From contig DUNG01000025.1 of assembly GCA_012839475.1 (NCBI GenBank), positions 1-39,100 on the forward strand: DNA of 39,100 nt, given 5' to 3'. Shown here piece by piece: positions 9,275 to 17,928 of this stretch. Under the pieces are notes generated by a model. It was not told where the DNA came from and did not search any database. It was given only the letters and a program-made list of their open reading frames with translations. This DNA is from Petrimonas sp. GTDB lineage: Bacteria > Bacteroidota > Bacteroidia > Bacteroidales > Dysgonomonadaceae. The translations under genes and the position numbers were made by a program. Numbering within the stretch: the stretch's first letter is position 1; each line of letters begins with the position of its first letter.

Positions 9275-11263
9275 TTACCGTGTCTGCTCCGGTACCCGTA
9301 GCGTCGCCTCAAAGGGCGAAGCAGGTAGTCCTTGCCGGTTTTTCAGGTTCGCCTTTTCGGGGTTGTTGCCCCAAGCGTACCGAACGCTAACGGGTTCAGG
9401 TACCGAATCGCTCCAGACCACCACCTTGTTGTCTTCTATCGAAGCGTTAGCCCAGTGGTACCTGCCGTCTGCCCCGGCTATCGCGAACCCTTCCAGTTTC
9501 TGAACCGGAAGGAGATCGTTGCTTTTGTCCCCCTCAAACGAGAGGATTAACCGGTCTCCTTCTCCCACGATGGAGTTATGTATTGGCCCGTCGGCAACCG
9601 TTTCACGCTCGCCGTACGCGAGTCGACGTGCCTGCAACGAGAGCCGTCTTCCCACCTCCTTTTTGTCGAGGGGGTGTATATCGTTCCACTCCCCGATATC
9701 GATGGTCACGACCAAACCCGTTCCCGGGGTATCTGCCACAAGCTTTCGTTGGGCCTCCCGTAATTCCGCCCAATCGCTTTCTGACGGGTATGCAGGGTCT
9801 TGCATGAAGTTGGCGAGCTGGACAATCAGGAAAGGCAGGTCGGGCTGGTTCCAGTGGGTCCGCCAATCGTTTATCAGCGCTTTCATCAATCCGTTATACT
9901 CGTTGTACCTCTCCACGTTCGACTCCCCTTGGTACCAAAGTACCCCTTTGAAGGGCACTCGTTTCAAGGGAGATATGATCGCGTTGTATAACCCGGTGGG
10001 TTTGTATTGGAAGAAGGTTTCCCCGGGGAGTGAGGGCATTCTTGCTCCCAGCCTGTACTTCCATCTCCCTTCGAGGTTAATCTCGTAGGGGTTGGCTGGT
10101 TGCTGAAAGCGTATGAGGTAGGGCTTGTCTTCAACGAAGCCCGGGAACCCTGAATGGCTAACCAACCGAACGGCGATGTTGTTCTCACCCTCCTTGAGGA
10201 GTCCCTCGGGAACGGGGTAGATTCGCGGGGGGTACTGGTAGGCGATGGTGCCGACAAAGCGACCGTTGAGGTACACCGAGTCGGCATCCACGATACAGCC
10301 CAATCTTAATAAGGCGGGTTGACCAGCAAGGTGTGGGGGAACGGTGAGTGTTTTTCGAAACCAATGTACCCCGTTGATTGGATTCACCCCATCGCTTCCC
10401 CAGGCTTTATCGAACTGTTCAACCTCTTCCCACTGGCTGTCGTCATATTCCGGTTCGTACCACTTCGCTTTTTGGCTATACCCCTCGTCTCGCTTGTAGA
10501 GGGTGTGGTGCCAGGCTTCGCGGTGCGCTCTATCGAGTCGCTTCACGCTCTCCACCAGCTCGTCGTTCCTCCAAATATCCCGTTCGTTCAAATGGGCGGG
10601 GAAAGGTTTCAGCCCCTCTTCGCTAATCCATGCCTCGGCGGGGGAACCACCCACGCTCGCGTTGATCAAGCCGATTGGCACGCCCGTGGTCTCAAAGAGC
10701 TCCTTCGCGAAGAAGTAGGCCACTGCCGAAAAAGTAAGCGCGCTCTCGGGCGTTGCCTCATGCCAGGCAGCTGGTCGGATCTCATCTCGCGGCCCGTGAA
10801 AGTCGTATGACAGGGGTACCTTCAGGTGGCGAATCATCGGGTTGCTGTAGTTGACCACCTCCTCTCGGAATTTTTCCATAACACGGTTGATAGGCAGCTC
10901 CATATTCGATTGCCCGGAGCATAACCAAAGGTCACCAATCAAGATGTTCCTTACCTCGATTTCGTTGATACGCATGGTATAGGGACCGCCCGCGGGAGTT
11001 GGTGCCAGTTGGATCGTCCATGCTCCCTTTTCGTCGGCATTTACATGGTACCTTTTTCCCAGGAAGTGAATCTCAACCTGCTCCCCGGGGTCCGCGGTTC
11101 CCCATACGGGTATTTCCGTGTCCCGTTGAAGTACCATACCGTCTGCGATCAAGACAGGCAGTTTCACTTTCGCTTCACCGTATCCAACCGTTCCTATTAA
11201 GAACAGGCAAACGAGTACTGTCTTAATCGCGGCTTTCATCTCGCTCTCTCGTTTGTTTCTCAT
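9275..11263 (-). CDS. SGNH-type acetylesterase, sialate O-acetylesterase-like (CE20-like xylan acetylesterase)
   Basis: A 662-residue secreted esterase, first gene of the xylan operon. A signal peptide covers about residues 10-31. The SGNH nucleophile is S119 in CSGQSNMELP, a second block is LWYQGESN at 442-449, and the catalytic D528/H530 lie in DIHPLD. Residues about 270-390 form a beta-rich insert (jelly-roll type) splitting the hydrolase, as in CE20 enzymes. Databases usually call such proteins sialate O-acetylesterase, but with GH67, GH43 and xylose genes the likely job is removing acetyl groups from xylo-oligosaccharides. A second in-frame ATG at 11239 is possible and leaves the signal peptide intact. 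Confidence 0.88.
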   Translation of the reverse strand: MRNKRESEMKAAIKTVLVCLFLIGTVGYGEAKVKLPVLIADGMVLQRDTEIPVWGTADPGEQVEIHFLGKRYHVNADEKGAWTIQLAPTPAGGPYTMRINEIEVRNILIGDLWLCSGQSNMELPINRVMEKFREEVVNYSNPMIRHLKVPLSYDFHGPRDEIRPAAWHEATPESALTFSAVAYFFAKELFETTGVPIGLINASVGGSPAEAWISEEGLKPFPAHLNERDIWRNDELVESVKRLDRAHREAWHHTLYKRDEGYSQKAKWYEPEYDDSQWEEVEQFDKAWGSDGVNPINGVHWFRKTLTVPPHLAGQPALLRLGCIVDADSVYLNGRFVGTIAYQYPPRIYPVPEGLLKEGENNIAVRLVSHSGFPGFVEDKPYLIRFQQPANPYEINLEGRWKYRLGARMPSLPGETFFQYKPTGLYNAIISPLKRVPFKGVLWYQGESNVERYNEYNGLMKALINDWRTHWNQPDLPFLIVQLANFMQDPAYPSESDWAELREAQRKLVADTPGTGLVVTIDIGEWNDIHPLDKKEVGRRLSLQARRLAYGERETVADGPIHNSIVGEGDRLILSFEGDKSNDLLPVQKLEGFAIAGADGRYHWANASIEDNKVVVWSDSVPEPVSVRYAWGNNPEKANLKNRQGLPASPFEATLRVPEQTR

Positions 11264-11355
11264 TTATTGATTTTCTATCTCACCACCCCGGTTTCCCACG
11301 ATGGGTGTGCAGGTGTTTGTCCGCGGTGGATGTAAGAGGTGTTAATCGCTTTTGG

Positions 11356-11369
11356 CTTGTTGTAACAAG
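11356..11369. promoter_or_regulatory. Inverted repeat CTTGTT-N2-AACAAG, candidate operator
   Basis: A 6+6 inverted repeat lies about 20 bases downstream of the predicted start of the xylan operon transcript, where a repressor could block it. It does not resemble the 30780 palindrome, so a different regulator would be involved. Confidence 0.35.
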
Positions 11370-11395
11370 TACAAATAGCGACAACATGTAAAAAC

Positions 11396-11423
11396 CAAAG
11401 TTATACAATATTGTCAAAATCAA
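11396..11423 (-). promoter_or_regulatory. Predicted promoter of the xylan operon
   Basis: On the minus strand TAACTTTG (11396-11403) fits the Bacteroidota -7 box TAnnTTTG, with TTG 17 bases upstream (11421-11423) as a partial -33 box. This predicts a leader of about 125 bases before the acetylesterase ATG at 11263. The 407-base gap 11264-11670 otherwise holds the operator candidate at 11356 and the terminator at 11558. Confidence 0.5.
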
Positions 11424-11557
11424 GGTAAATTATACCGAAAATAAAGTTAAATATGGATCAACAGGTCGTTTTCACTACCGTGTATACCGCATCCCTGGCC
11501 CTATTGTCATAATGAGCGGGAAGCGGGCGATCGTTTTAAGGGAGTGCTCCCATGTTT

Positions 11558-11594
11558 AAAAAGGGACCACTTCGCAATGAAGCGGCCCCTTTTT
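11558..11594 (-). terminator. Intrinsic terminator after exuT
   Basis: AAAAAGGGACCACTTC (11558-11573) pairs with 11579-11594. The two imperfect positions become G-U pairs only on the minus-strand RNA, which also ends in a T run. It lies about 75 bases past the exuT stop. Confidence 0.8.
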
Positions 11595-11670
11595 CATGTT
11601 TTATTGACTTCGTGATTCACACTTCCCTTGTATCTGCCTTAACTGTTTGTACCACGTAAGATCGAGGTGG

Positions 11671-13134
11671 CTACAGGTCGGTGATAAGCTGGTATTTCGG
11701 CACCAGCGTTTTCATGATGCTCCACCCGATAAGGTAAGCGAAAGCGCAGATGCAGAATATGATGAAGTATCCGGCTTCGATGCCCTGGAATCCCATGAAC
11801 GACGTTTGCACCTTGTCCGTGTGGTCGAACAGGATGCCCGAACTTTGATTGATAAGGAAGGAACCCAGTCCACCGGCCATACCGCCGATACCGGTGATGG
11901 TGGCAACCGCGTGTTTCGGGAACATGTCGCTCACCGTGGTAAAGATGTTGGCCGACCACGATTGATGCGCCGCGGCAGCGATACCGATAATAATCACGGG
12001 TATCCATATGGATATTCTGCCCAGTGGCTGTGCGAACAGGATAAGTACCGGGAACATGGCGAAAAAGAGCATGGCCCTCATGCGCCCCTGGTAGGGATCC
12101 ATCTTCTTTTTGTTCATGAAGTAAGCGGGGAAGTAGCCCGCCGCGAAGATGGAGATCATGGATATGAGGTACACCAAGAACACGTGCGGGGCGCTTTGCG
12201 TGGAGTCGAGTCCGTACACCGAGTTCAGGTAAGCGGGTACCCAGAAGAGCAGGAACCACCAAACCCCATCGGTCAGGAACTTGCCAATGGCGAACGACCA
12301 GGTTTGCCTGTATCGAATCGCCTGTAAAAAGGTAACCTTTTTCCCGCTGGTTTCACTGATCTCTTTGCCCATCAGCGTGGCGTCCGCTTCGTCGTCCTGG
12401 TTTATGTACGCCAGTTCCGCCGCGTTCACCCTCTTGCTCTTCTCCGGCTTGTCGTAAATAAACACCCAGAAGCCCATCCAGATGAACCCCAACACGCCAA
12501 TCACGATAAAGGCCATCTCCCAACCCCATGCCTTTGCGATAAAGGGAATGCTTAGCGGGGCCAGCAATGCGCCAACTTGGGCGCCCGAGTTGAAAAGGCT
12601 GGTCGCGTACGCGCGGTCTTTCTTCGGGAAATACTCGGCCGTAGCCTTGATGGCGGCAGGGAAGTTACCCGCTTCTCCGATTGCTAACACCAAGCGGGCG
12701 AACACGAACAGCGTCACGCTCACCGATACCACCAACGAGACATTACCCACGGTACTAATCGCTTCTCGTGCACCCGCGAAACTCGTTGTCCATTCGCCTG
12801 CCACGATGCCCGCCGTTAACAGTCCACAGAAGGCGTGGATAACCGCCCCGAACGACCATACGCCGATGGCCCATAAGTATCCTTTCTTCGTGTCGATCCA
12901 GTCCACGAACTTCCCCGCGAACAACATCGATACTGCGTAGAAGAGCGAGAATGACCCGCTGATGGTCCCGTAATCGCTGTTTGTCCAGTGAAACTCGGGC
13001 GCTATGAAATTGGCCCACGTGAGCGATAACACCTGTCTATCCAGGTAGTTAATGGTTGTTGCCAAAAACAGCATGAGACATATCATCCAGCGGTGATTGG
13101 TCATTTTCGCTTGTCCTTCTTGAAGTTTACCCAT
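11671..13134 (-). CDS. exuT: Hexuronate transporter, MFS anion:cation symporter type
   Basis: A 487-residue major facilitator of the ExuT/GudP type with 12 predicted helices. It shows the N-terminal NYLDRQVLS motif and the RLVLAIGEAGNFPAAIKATAEYF-type helix 4 region typical of hexuronate and sugar-acid carriers. It imports galacturonate or glucuronate across the inner membrane. It is the last gene of the operon with the kduI remnant, kduD, kdgK and eda, 114 bases after the eda stop, and is closed by a strong terminator. Its cargo would feed UxaC (26754) rather than the KDG enzymes next to it, which makes the shared regulation with the uxu genes sensible. Confidence 0.9.
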   Translation of the reverse strand: MGKLQEGQAKMTNHRWMICLMLFLATTINYLDRQVLSLTWANFIAPEFHWTNSDYGTISGSFSLFYAVSMLFAGKFVDWIDTKKGYLWAIGVWSFGAVIHAFCGLLTAGIVAGEWTTSFAGAREAISTVGNVSLVVSVSVTLFVFARLVLAIGEAGNFPAAIKATAEYFPKKDRAYATSLFNSGAQVGALLAPLSIPFIAKAWGWEMAFIVIGVLGFIWMGFWVFIYDKPEKSKRVNAAELAYINQDDEADATLMGKEISETSGKKVTFLQAIRYRQTWSFAIGKFLTDGVWWFLLFWVPAYLNSVYGLDSTQSAPHVFLVYLISMISIFAAGYFPAYFMNKKKMDPYQGRMRAMLFFAMFPVLILFAQPLGRISIWIPVIIIGIAAAAHQSWSANIFTTVSDMFPKHAVATITGIGGMAGGLGSFLINQSSGILFDHTDKVQTSFMGFQGIEAGYFIIFCICAFAYLIGWSIMKTLVPKYQLITDL

Positions 13135-13161
13135 AATTCGTTGTATTTAATATATTTAATT

Positions 13162-13257
13162 GTCTAATGCTAATGAACTATTTCGTTAAGCCAAACGAGC
13201 AGAGGACAAGTTTACTTGGACTATGCCGTGGCGAGAAATAGTCTAATGTTAATGAAC
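13162..13257. repeat. Imperfect direct repeat around the eda stop codon
   Basis: GTCTAATGYTAATGAAC occurs at 13162-13178 and 13241-13257, 79 bases apart and differing at one base. The second copy contains the eda stop codon and its last codons. It may be a leftover of a local duplication. Confidence 0.7.
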
Positions 13258-13923
13258 CCTTATTTTCTTCACGATCGCAAGGCTGTTGCGGCACAGTTGG
13301 GTGATTGTCGACCAATCGCCTTCCTCTATCGCCTTTTTCGGGAATAGGTTTGACCCCATCCCCACGCAGGAGACTCCCGCGTTAAACCACGCCGATAGAT
13401 TCTCTTCGGTAGGTTCTACCCCGCCCGTCACCATGATTTTCGACCACGGCATGGGACCTCTCACGTTCTTCACGAAAGAGGCTCCTCCCACGTTACCCCC
13501 CGGGAATACCTTCACGATCTCGGCGCCCAGCTCTTGGGCCAGGCCGATTTCCGACGGGGTGGCGCATCCCGGCAAGTAAGCTACTTGTCGGCGGTTGCAA
13601 ACCTTGAAGATATCGGGGTTAAGCAGCGGGCCAACCACAAAGTTGGCGCCCAACTGGATGTAATGTGCGGCGGTGGGTGCGTCCACCACGGAGCCCACCC
13701 CCATGATCATCTCCGGGCATGCAGTGTCTGTCCATTTAACCAGTTCCGTGAACACCTCGTGGGCGAAATCGCCCCGGTTGGTGAACTCAAATGCCCTGAT
13801 GCCGCCCTCGTAGCACGCTTTTACCGCCGCTTTCGCGACCTCCACGTCGGGGTGGTAAAAAACCGGGATTATGCCCGTCTCCTCCATGGCCTGGTAGACC
13901 TGGAGCCTTGAAAATTTAGCCAT
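13249..13923 (-). CDS. eda: KDPG/KHG aldolase
   Basis: Cleaves 2-keto-3-deoxy-6-phosphogluconate to pyruvate and glyceraldehyde-3-phosphate (it may also act on 4-hydroxy-2-oxoglutarate). The 224-residue class I aldolase has the Schiff-base lysine K138 in EIVKVFPGG, the catalytic Glu at 46 in AFEFTNRGD and the phosphate-binding MVTGGVEPT. It follows kdgK by 97 bases, the standard kinase-aldolase pair for KDG. The last residues (after IKKIR-type sequence) come from a repeated 17-base motif, so the C terminus may have been altered. Confidence 0.95.
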   Translation of the reverse strand: MAKFSRLQVYQAMEETGIIPVFYHPDVEVAKAAVKACYEGGIRAFEFTNRGDFAHEVFTELVKWTDTACPEMIMGVGSVVDAPTAAHYIQLGANFVVGPLLNPDIFKVCNRRQVAYLPGCATPSEIGLAQELGAEIVKVFPGGNVGGASFVKNVRGPMPWSKIMVTGGVEPTEENLSAWFNAGVSCVGMGSNLFPKKAIEEGDWSTITQLCRNSLAIVKKIRVH

Positions 13924-14020
13924 ATTATATGAATTGATTTTCCATTGTTACCGCTATCGGATTACCTTACGAGATGCATTTGTCAATTTTTACAGGAATA
14001 TTCATTGTAGCTTATTGGTG

Positions 14021-15058
14021 TTACCTAATTACCCTTCCCGACCCGTCGCCCTTCATTAGTCGTTCCACCTCGGTTACCGTCACCAGGTTGAAGTCGCCAT
14101 ATACCGTGTGCTTCAAGCAGGAGGCAGCTACCGCGAAGTCGAGCGCTTCCTGGTCGTCTCCCTCGTAGGTAAGCAGCCCGTAGATGAGTCCTGCCATGAA
14201 GGAGTCGCCACCGCCCACCCTATCCACGATATGGGTGATGTCGTATCGCCTGGACTGGTACAGCTTATCGGAATAGAGGCAGCCGCCCCACGTGTTGTGG
14301 TTGGCGTTGATGGAACCCCTCAACGTGATGATTACCTTTTTGGCCTGTGGAAACTGATGCATCAGTTGTCTGCATACCGACACGAACTCGTTCGCGTCTA
14401 TCTTTCCGCCGGTCTGCTCCACTTCGAACCCTTCCGGTTTGATGCCGAACACCTTCTCGGCATCCTCTTCGTTGCCCAGGATCACATCGCACCCGGCGAC
14501 CAGTTGGGGCATCACCTCCGATGCCTTCTTCCCGTACCTCCAGAGGTTCTTCCGGTAGTTCAGGTCGCACGACACGGTTACCCCCATCTCGTTTGCCACC
14601 TCTATCGCTTCGAGGCATGCATCGGCCGCTCCTTGTGATAGGGCGGGGGTGATCCCGGTCCAATGAAACCAGGAGGCCTCTTTAAAGATCTCTCTCCAGT
14701 TGAACATTCCCCGTTGAACCTCTGCGATGGCAGAGTGGGCCCTATCATACACTACTTTAGAGGGGCGTGTTACGGCACCCGTTTCCAGGAAGTAGATGCC
14801 TACGCGCTCTCCTCCCCGGGCGATGTTGCTTGTTCCCACGTTGTACTTCCTCAGCTCCGAGATACACCAGTTGGCAATCTCGTTATTGGGCAAGCGGGTG
14901 ACATATTCCACGGGGATCCCGTAGTTGGCCAGGGAGACCGCCACGTTGGCCTCTCCCCCCCCGAAGGTAGCGTTCAATTGATTCGATTGGATAAACCGGA
15001 GGTACCCGGGTGTGGCAAGGCGCAGCATGATCTCGCCGAATGTTACTACTTTTTTCAT
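14021..15058 (-). CDS. kdgK: 2-Keto-3-deoxygluconate kinase (PfkB family)
   Basis: Phosphorylates KDG to KDPG for the adjacent aldolase. The PfkB fold shows the N-terminal FGGGEANVAVSLANYG block and the C-terminal signature DRVGGGDSFMAG with the catalytic Asp. The frame is open to 15097, but that would overlap kduD by 35 bases. The ATG at 15058, giving MKKVVTFGEIMLRL, leaves a 4-base gap and starts right at the conserved beta strand, so I chose it. It is a paralogue of the kinase encoded at 31863: both share an ISFDLN/SCDLN-type strand and a NEEDxxxxxG motif. Confidence 0.94.
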   Translation of the reverse strand: MKKVVTFGEIMLRLATPGYLRFIQSNQLNATFGGGEANVAVSLANYGIPVEYVTRLPNNEIANWCISELRKYNVGTSNIARGGERVGIYFLETGAVTRPSKVVYDRAHSAIAEVQRGMFNWREIFKEASWFHWTGITPALSQGAADACLEAIEVANEMGVTVSCDLNYRKNLWRYGKKASEVMPQLVAGCDVILGNEEDAEKVFGIKPEGFEVEQTGGKIDANEFVSVCRQLMHQFPQAKKVIITLRGSINANHNTWGGCLYSDKLYQSRRYDITHIVDRVGGGDSFMAGLIYGLLTYEGDDQEALDFAVAASCLKHTVYGDFNLVTVTEVERLMKGDGSGRVIR

Positions 15059-15062
15059 GTTT

Positions 15063-15854
15063 TTACGGTTGTTTGCCGATGTAAGCGAGGATTCCACCGT
15101 CCACGTACAGGATATGGCCGTTCACGAAGTTGGACGCTTCAGATGCGAGGAAGACGATGGGTCCTTTCAGGTCGTTAGGTGTTCCCCAGCGCGCGGCCGG
15201 CGTCTTCGATATGATGAACGAGTCGAACGGGTGAGGTGACCCGTCTGCCTGTTTCTCTCTAAGCGGTGCGGTTTGCGAGGTGGCGATATACCCGGGTCCC
15301 AGCCCGTTGACCTGGATGTTATGTTCGCCCCACTCCGATGCAAGCGTCCGTGTGAGCATCTTGAGGCCCCCTTTCGCTGCCGCGTAAGCGGCAACCGTTT
15401 CACGTCCCAACTCGCTCATCATGGAGCATATGTTGATGATTTTCCCGCTCCCTTTACAGATCATGGAGGGTGCCACTGCCTTCGAAACGATGAAGGGTGC
15501 TACTAGGTCGACGTCAATCACCTCCTCGAACTCCTCCACCTTCATATCCACGGCGGGGATCCGCTTGATGATGCCCGCATTGTTCACGAGGATGTCGATT
15601 ATGCCCATCTCCTTTTCGATGGTGGCGACCATCTCTTGCACCTTCTTCTCGTTCCTCACGTCGCACACGAATCCCCTGGCGTCGATGCCGAGCTTCTTGT
15701 ACGCCTCCAGCCCTCGTTTCATGGAGGGTTCATTGGAGCTGTTGAACGCGATTCTTGCTCCCGCCTCGGCCAAGGCGACGGCCATGGAAAAACCAATACC
15801 GTGGGCCGCCCCGGTCACGAGTGCTATTTTTCCTTTTAATGAAAAAATTGCCAT
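15063..15854 (-). CDS. kduD: 2-Deoxy-D-gluconate 3-dehydrogenase / KduD-type SDR
   Basis: A 263-residue short-chain dehydrogenase. Nucleotide motif TGAAHGIG at 14-21, NNAG at 91-94, and catalytic Y157/K161 in YAAAKGG are present. In pectin and glycosaminoglycan catabolism KduD reduces 3-deoxy-D-glycero-2,5-hexodiulosonate to KDG. Such genes are often labelled gluconate 5-dehydrogenase. It sits between the kduI remnant (7-base gap) and kdgK (4-base gap). With KduI destroyed, its usual substrate would not be made unless another isomerase exists. An alternative role on gluconate/5-ketogluconate is therefore worth keeping open. Confidence 0.88.
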   Translation of the reverse strand: MAIFSLKGKIALVTGAAHGIGFSMAVALAEAGARIAFNSSNEPSMKRGLEAYKKLGIDARGFVCDVRNEKKVQEMVATIEKEMGIIDILVNNAGIIKRIPAVDMKVEEFEEVIDVDLVAPFIVSKAVAPSMICKGSGKIINICSMMSELGRETVAAYAAAKGGLKMLTRTLASEWGEHNIQVNGLGPGYIATSQTAPLREKQADGSPHPFDSFIISKTPAARWGTPNDLKGPIVFLASEASNFVNGHILYVDGGILAYIGKQP

Positions 15855-15861
15855 CTACTCT

Positions 15862-16149
15862 CTATTTTAAGTCGGTGATCTTGAAAAAGTCCTGATCCCC
15901 GTAATCGAGGTTCTCCCCGGCCATTCCCCAAATAAAGGTGTAGTTGCGGTGAGCCGTGGCCGAGTTGAAGTAAAATTTAGCCGGCATGGCTCCACCTACT
16001 ACCAACCGATCGTACATGGAGTAGACCATGTTTACCTCGTCTGCCGTGAACACTTTTTCTATAAGAAAGTCTTGACGTAAGCGGCTCGTGTCATACTTTT
16101 TTACATCCGCGGGATGCGCGGCGTAACGCAACTGGTAATTTGTATTCAT
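15862..16149 (-). pseudogene. kduI: kduI remnant: 5-keto-4-deoxyuronate isomerase with two in-frame internal deletions
   Basis: The 95-codon frame is a patchwork of three KduI pieces. Residues 1-56 match the N terminus (FLIEKVFTADEVNMVYS, then VVGGAMP). Residues 57-70 match the mid-protein AKFYFNSATAHRNY, near residue 125 of the 278-residue E. coli protein. Residues 71-95 match the last 25 residues (TFIWGM-GEN, ending DLK). About 70 and about 115 residues are missing between the pieces. The missing parts contain all zinc ligands (H196, H198, E203, H245 in E. coli). Start, stop, both junctions and the reading frame are clean, so it is probably still translated but cannot isomerise. The junctions fall at 15981/15982 and near 15940-15945, where flanking family sequence shares a Pro and an Asn-Tyr. 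First gene of its operon. Confidence 0.9.
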
Positions 16150-16323
16150 ATACTCCTTTGTTCAAAATTAATTTACCACTGTTCTGTTCGGCGTGTTTAA
16201 CGGGAAAGGGGTATCGGTAAAACCTCCGCACTCGTAGCAGGTAATTTTGCCCTACTCGTTCAACAGAGAACAGGGGCAATAAATACTGTGTTGGTCTATT
16301 TCTCCCGTTCCGTTTGCTGGTGA

Positions 16324-16343
16324 GCCTGTGTACCTGCACAAAA
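16324..16343. promoter_or_regulatory. Candidate LacI-family operator over the kdu promoter
   Basis: GCCTGTGTACCTGCACAAAA matches the perfect palindrome at 30780-30799 at 15 of 20 positions, keeping the TGTGTAC and CACAAAA halves. It starts within the -7 box of the minus-strand promoter, exactly as the 30780 site does relative to its own promoters. Binding by the regulator encoded at 29656 is inferred. Confidence 0.6.
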
Positions 16344-16369
16344 GTATGATTAATTTCAAACGTTTCAAA
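16339..16369 (-). promoter_or_regulatory. Promoter of the kduI-kduD-kdgK-eda-exuT operon
   Basis: Minus strand: TTTG (16366-16369), 19 bases, TACTTTTG (16339-16346), a near-ideal Bacteroidota -33/-7 pair. The transcript would start near 16332, about 180 bases before the kduI ATG. The gap 16150-16550 also holds the operator at 16324 and a GH88 terminator at 16433; I see no gene in it. Confidence 0.7.
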
Positions 16370-16432
16370 ATAAAACGGTGAATATTAGACAAGAGGTTAC
16401 TGGCATTTCACTTCTACTTCCCTGAACATAAA

Positions 16433-16450
16433 AGGGTTATCGCTAACCCT
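16433..16450 (-). terminator. Terminator after the GH88 gene
   Basis: AGGGTTA (16433-16439) and TAACCCT (16444-16450) form a 7-bp stem with a 4-base loop. On the minus strand it is followed by TTTATG. It lies about 100 bases beyond the GH88 stop. Confidence 0.6.
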
Positions 16451-16550
16451 CAGTTGTTTGCTGCTCTTTGCTCACCAAAAAGATGTCGGTTTTACCATCG
16501 CCCTTCGCACCAAAATCGCGGTAACTTACCCATTTCATCAAGCCAACCCG

Positions 16551-17741
16551 TTAATGTCTATCTTCTAAATCCCTTTTACGTTTCAGGGCTTCCAGGAAGT
16601 AGTAATCGGCGTAATTCAACGGGACGTCCACCTCGGAGTTTTGTGGCAAGCTCCCGACGGAGTGCATCAGGATGAAATGGCCATTTTCGCCCAGGGGAGC
16701 AAGAAAATCCGGACCCGAAAGGGTTCGTATGATGGTATCGGCCCATGCCTTGTAGTCCCTCTTGGAAGAGTAGGTCGACAGCTCGTACAAGGCCGATGCC
16801 AGTATTGCACCGGCCGATGCATCGCGGTAGGTGTTCGGTATATCGGGGGTATCGTAATCCCAGTAGGGCACCCCATCCTCGGGGTAATTGGGGTGATTGG
16901 CGATGAAATTGAGCGCTTTCTCTGCCTGCTCCAGGTATTTTTGATCGCCCGTTTCCCGGTAACACATCACGAAACCGTATATCCCCCATGAATGTCCCCG
17001 TGCCCAGGTGCTTTCATCGGCGTACCCCTGGTGGGTGTTCCGGTGTCGTACCGCACCATCTTCCTTGCTGAAATCGACAACATGCCATGTGCCGTAATCG
17101 GGACGGTAATGATGTTTTATGGTGTTGTCGGCATGGGTGATGGCTATGTGGTAAAACGAGGAGTCACCGGAAAGCTTCGTGGCGTTAAACAGCAACTCCA
17201 GGTTCATCATGTTATCGATAATAACCGGACACTCCCAATCTTTCGATGGGTTTGCGTTCCACGACTGAATAACACCTGCCTCCGGGATGTAGCGGGTGGA
17301 GAGCGATTTTGCCGCGTTCACGATTACCTCCTCGTACGGTTTTCCCGTTAAACGGAAGCCGTTCCCATAGCTACAGTAGATCATGAACCCCACGTCGTGG
17401 TTACCGGTGTAGTACTGTATTGTATCTAACGCTTCGGTATATTTCACCGCGTAGGGTATCCACGCCTCTTCGCCGGTTAGCTCGTAGATGTACCATAAAC
17501 TGCCCGGGAAGAATCCGGAGGTCCACTCTTGGGGAGGGATGTACTTCATCTTCCCGTCGATAATGGACTTGGGATTAACTATAGTTGGAGATCCTTCTAT
17601 TTTTTCAATCATCAAGCCATACTGTTGGGCGATAAAGTTGATGGTGTCATCTGCTGCTTGTTCTTGTTTCCCGGCACATGACGTCATCAACCCTATCGAA
17701 AGCAACAAGAGGGTGAGTTGTAGTAGACTCTTCATTTTCAT
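16551..17741 (-). CDS. GH88 unsaturated glucuronyl hydrolase, lipoprotein
   Basis: Releases 4,5-unsaturated uronic acid from oligosaccharides made by polysaccharide lyases, using a hydration mechanism. The 396-residue protein has a signal peptidase II leader (hydrophobic 8-18, then SCAG with C22 as the lipid-bearing Cys), so it is anchored to a membrane facing the periplasm or cell surface. Two conserved GH88 aspartates are visible: D116 in NHDVGF and D176 in IIDNMMN, with an (alpha/alpha)6-type sequence throughout. Its product is normally processed by KduI and KduD. KduI is broken in this same locus, so the fate of the product is unclear. Confidence 0.92.
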   Translation of the reverse strand: MKMKSLLQLTLLLLSIGLMTSCAGKQEQAADDTINFIAQQYGLMIEKIEGSPTIVNPKSIIDGKMKYIPPQEWTSGFFPGSLWYIYELTGEEAWIPYAVKYTEALDTIQYYTGNHDVGFMIYCSYGNGFRLTGKPYEEVIVNAAKSLSTRYIPEAGVIQSWNANPSKDWECPVIIDNMMNLELLFNATKLSGDSSFYHIAITHADNTIKHHYRPDYGTWHVVDFSKEDGAVRHRNTHQGYADESTWARGHSWGIYGFVMCYRETGDQKYLEQAEKALNFIANHPNYPEDGVPYWDYDTPDIPNTYRDASAGAILASALYELSTYSSKRDYKAWADTIIRTLSGPDFLAPLGENGHFILMHSVGSLPQNSEVDVPLNYADYYFLEALKRKRDLEDRH

Positions 17742-17928
17742 TCCTGTTTTTATAAGGTTATTATATATTCTTATTCAGACAATCTTATTTTTATGTTTGT
17801 TTTCCCATTGTCGATGGTCCATGCCGGTATCCTTAGCTCTACACGTTTTAATCCCTTCATCTTAATGGGATGGCTTACGAGACACAAAAAGCAACCAAAA
17901 GTTACACTTATATAACGAACGTAACCGC

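Noticed and set aside
15862-16149. A novel 95-residue protein
   Set aside because: Every segment aligns to KduI in order, with two internal gaps, so it is a deletion derivative and not a new family.
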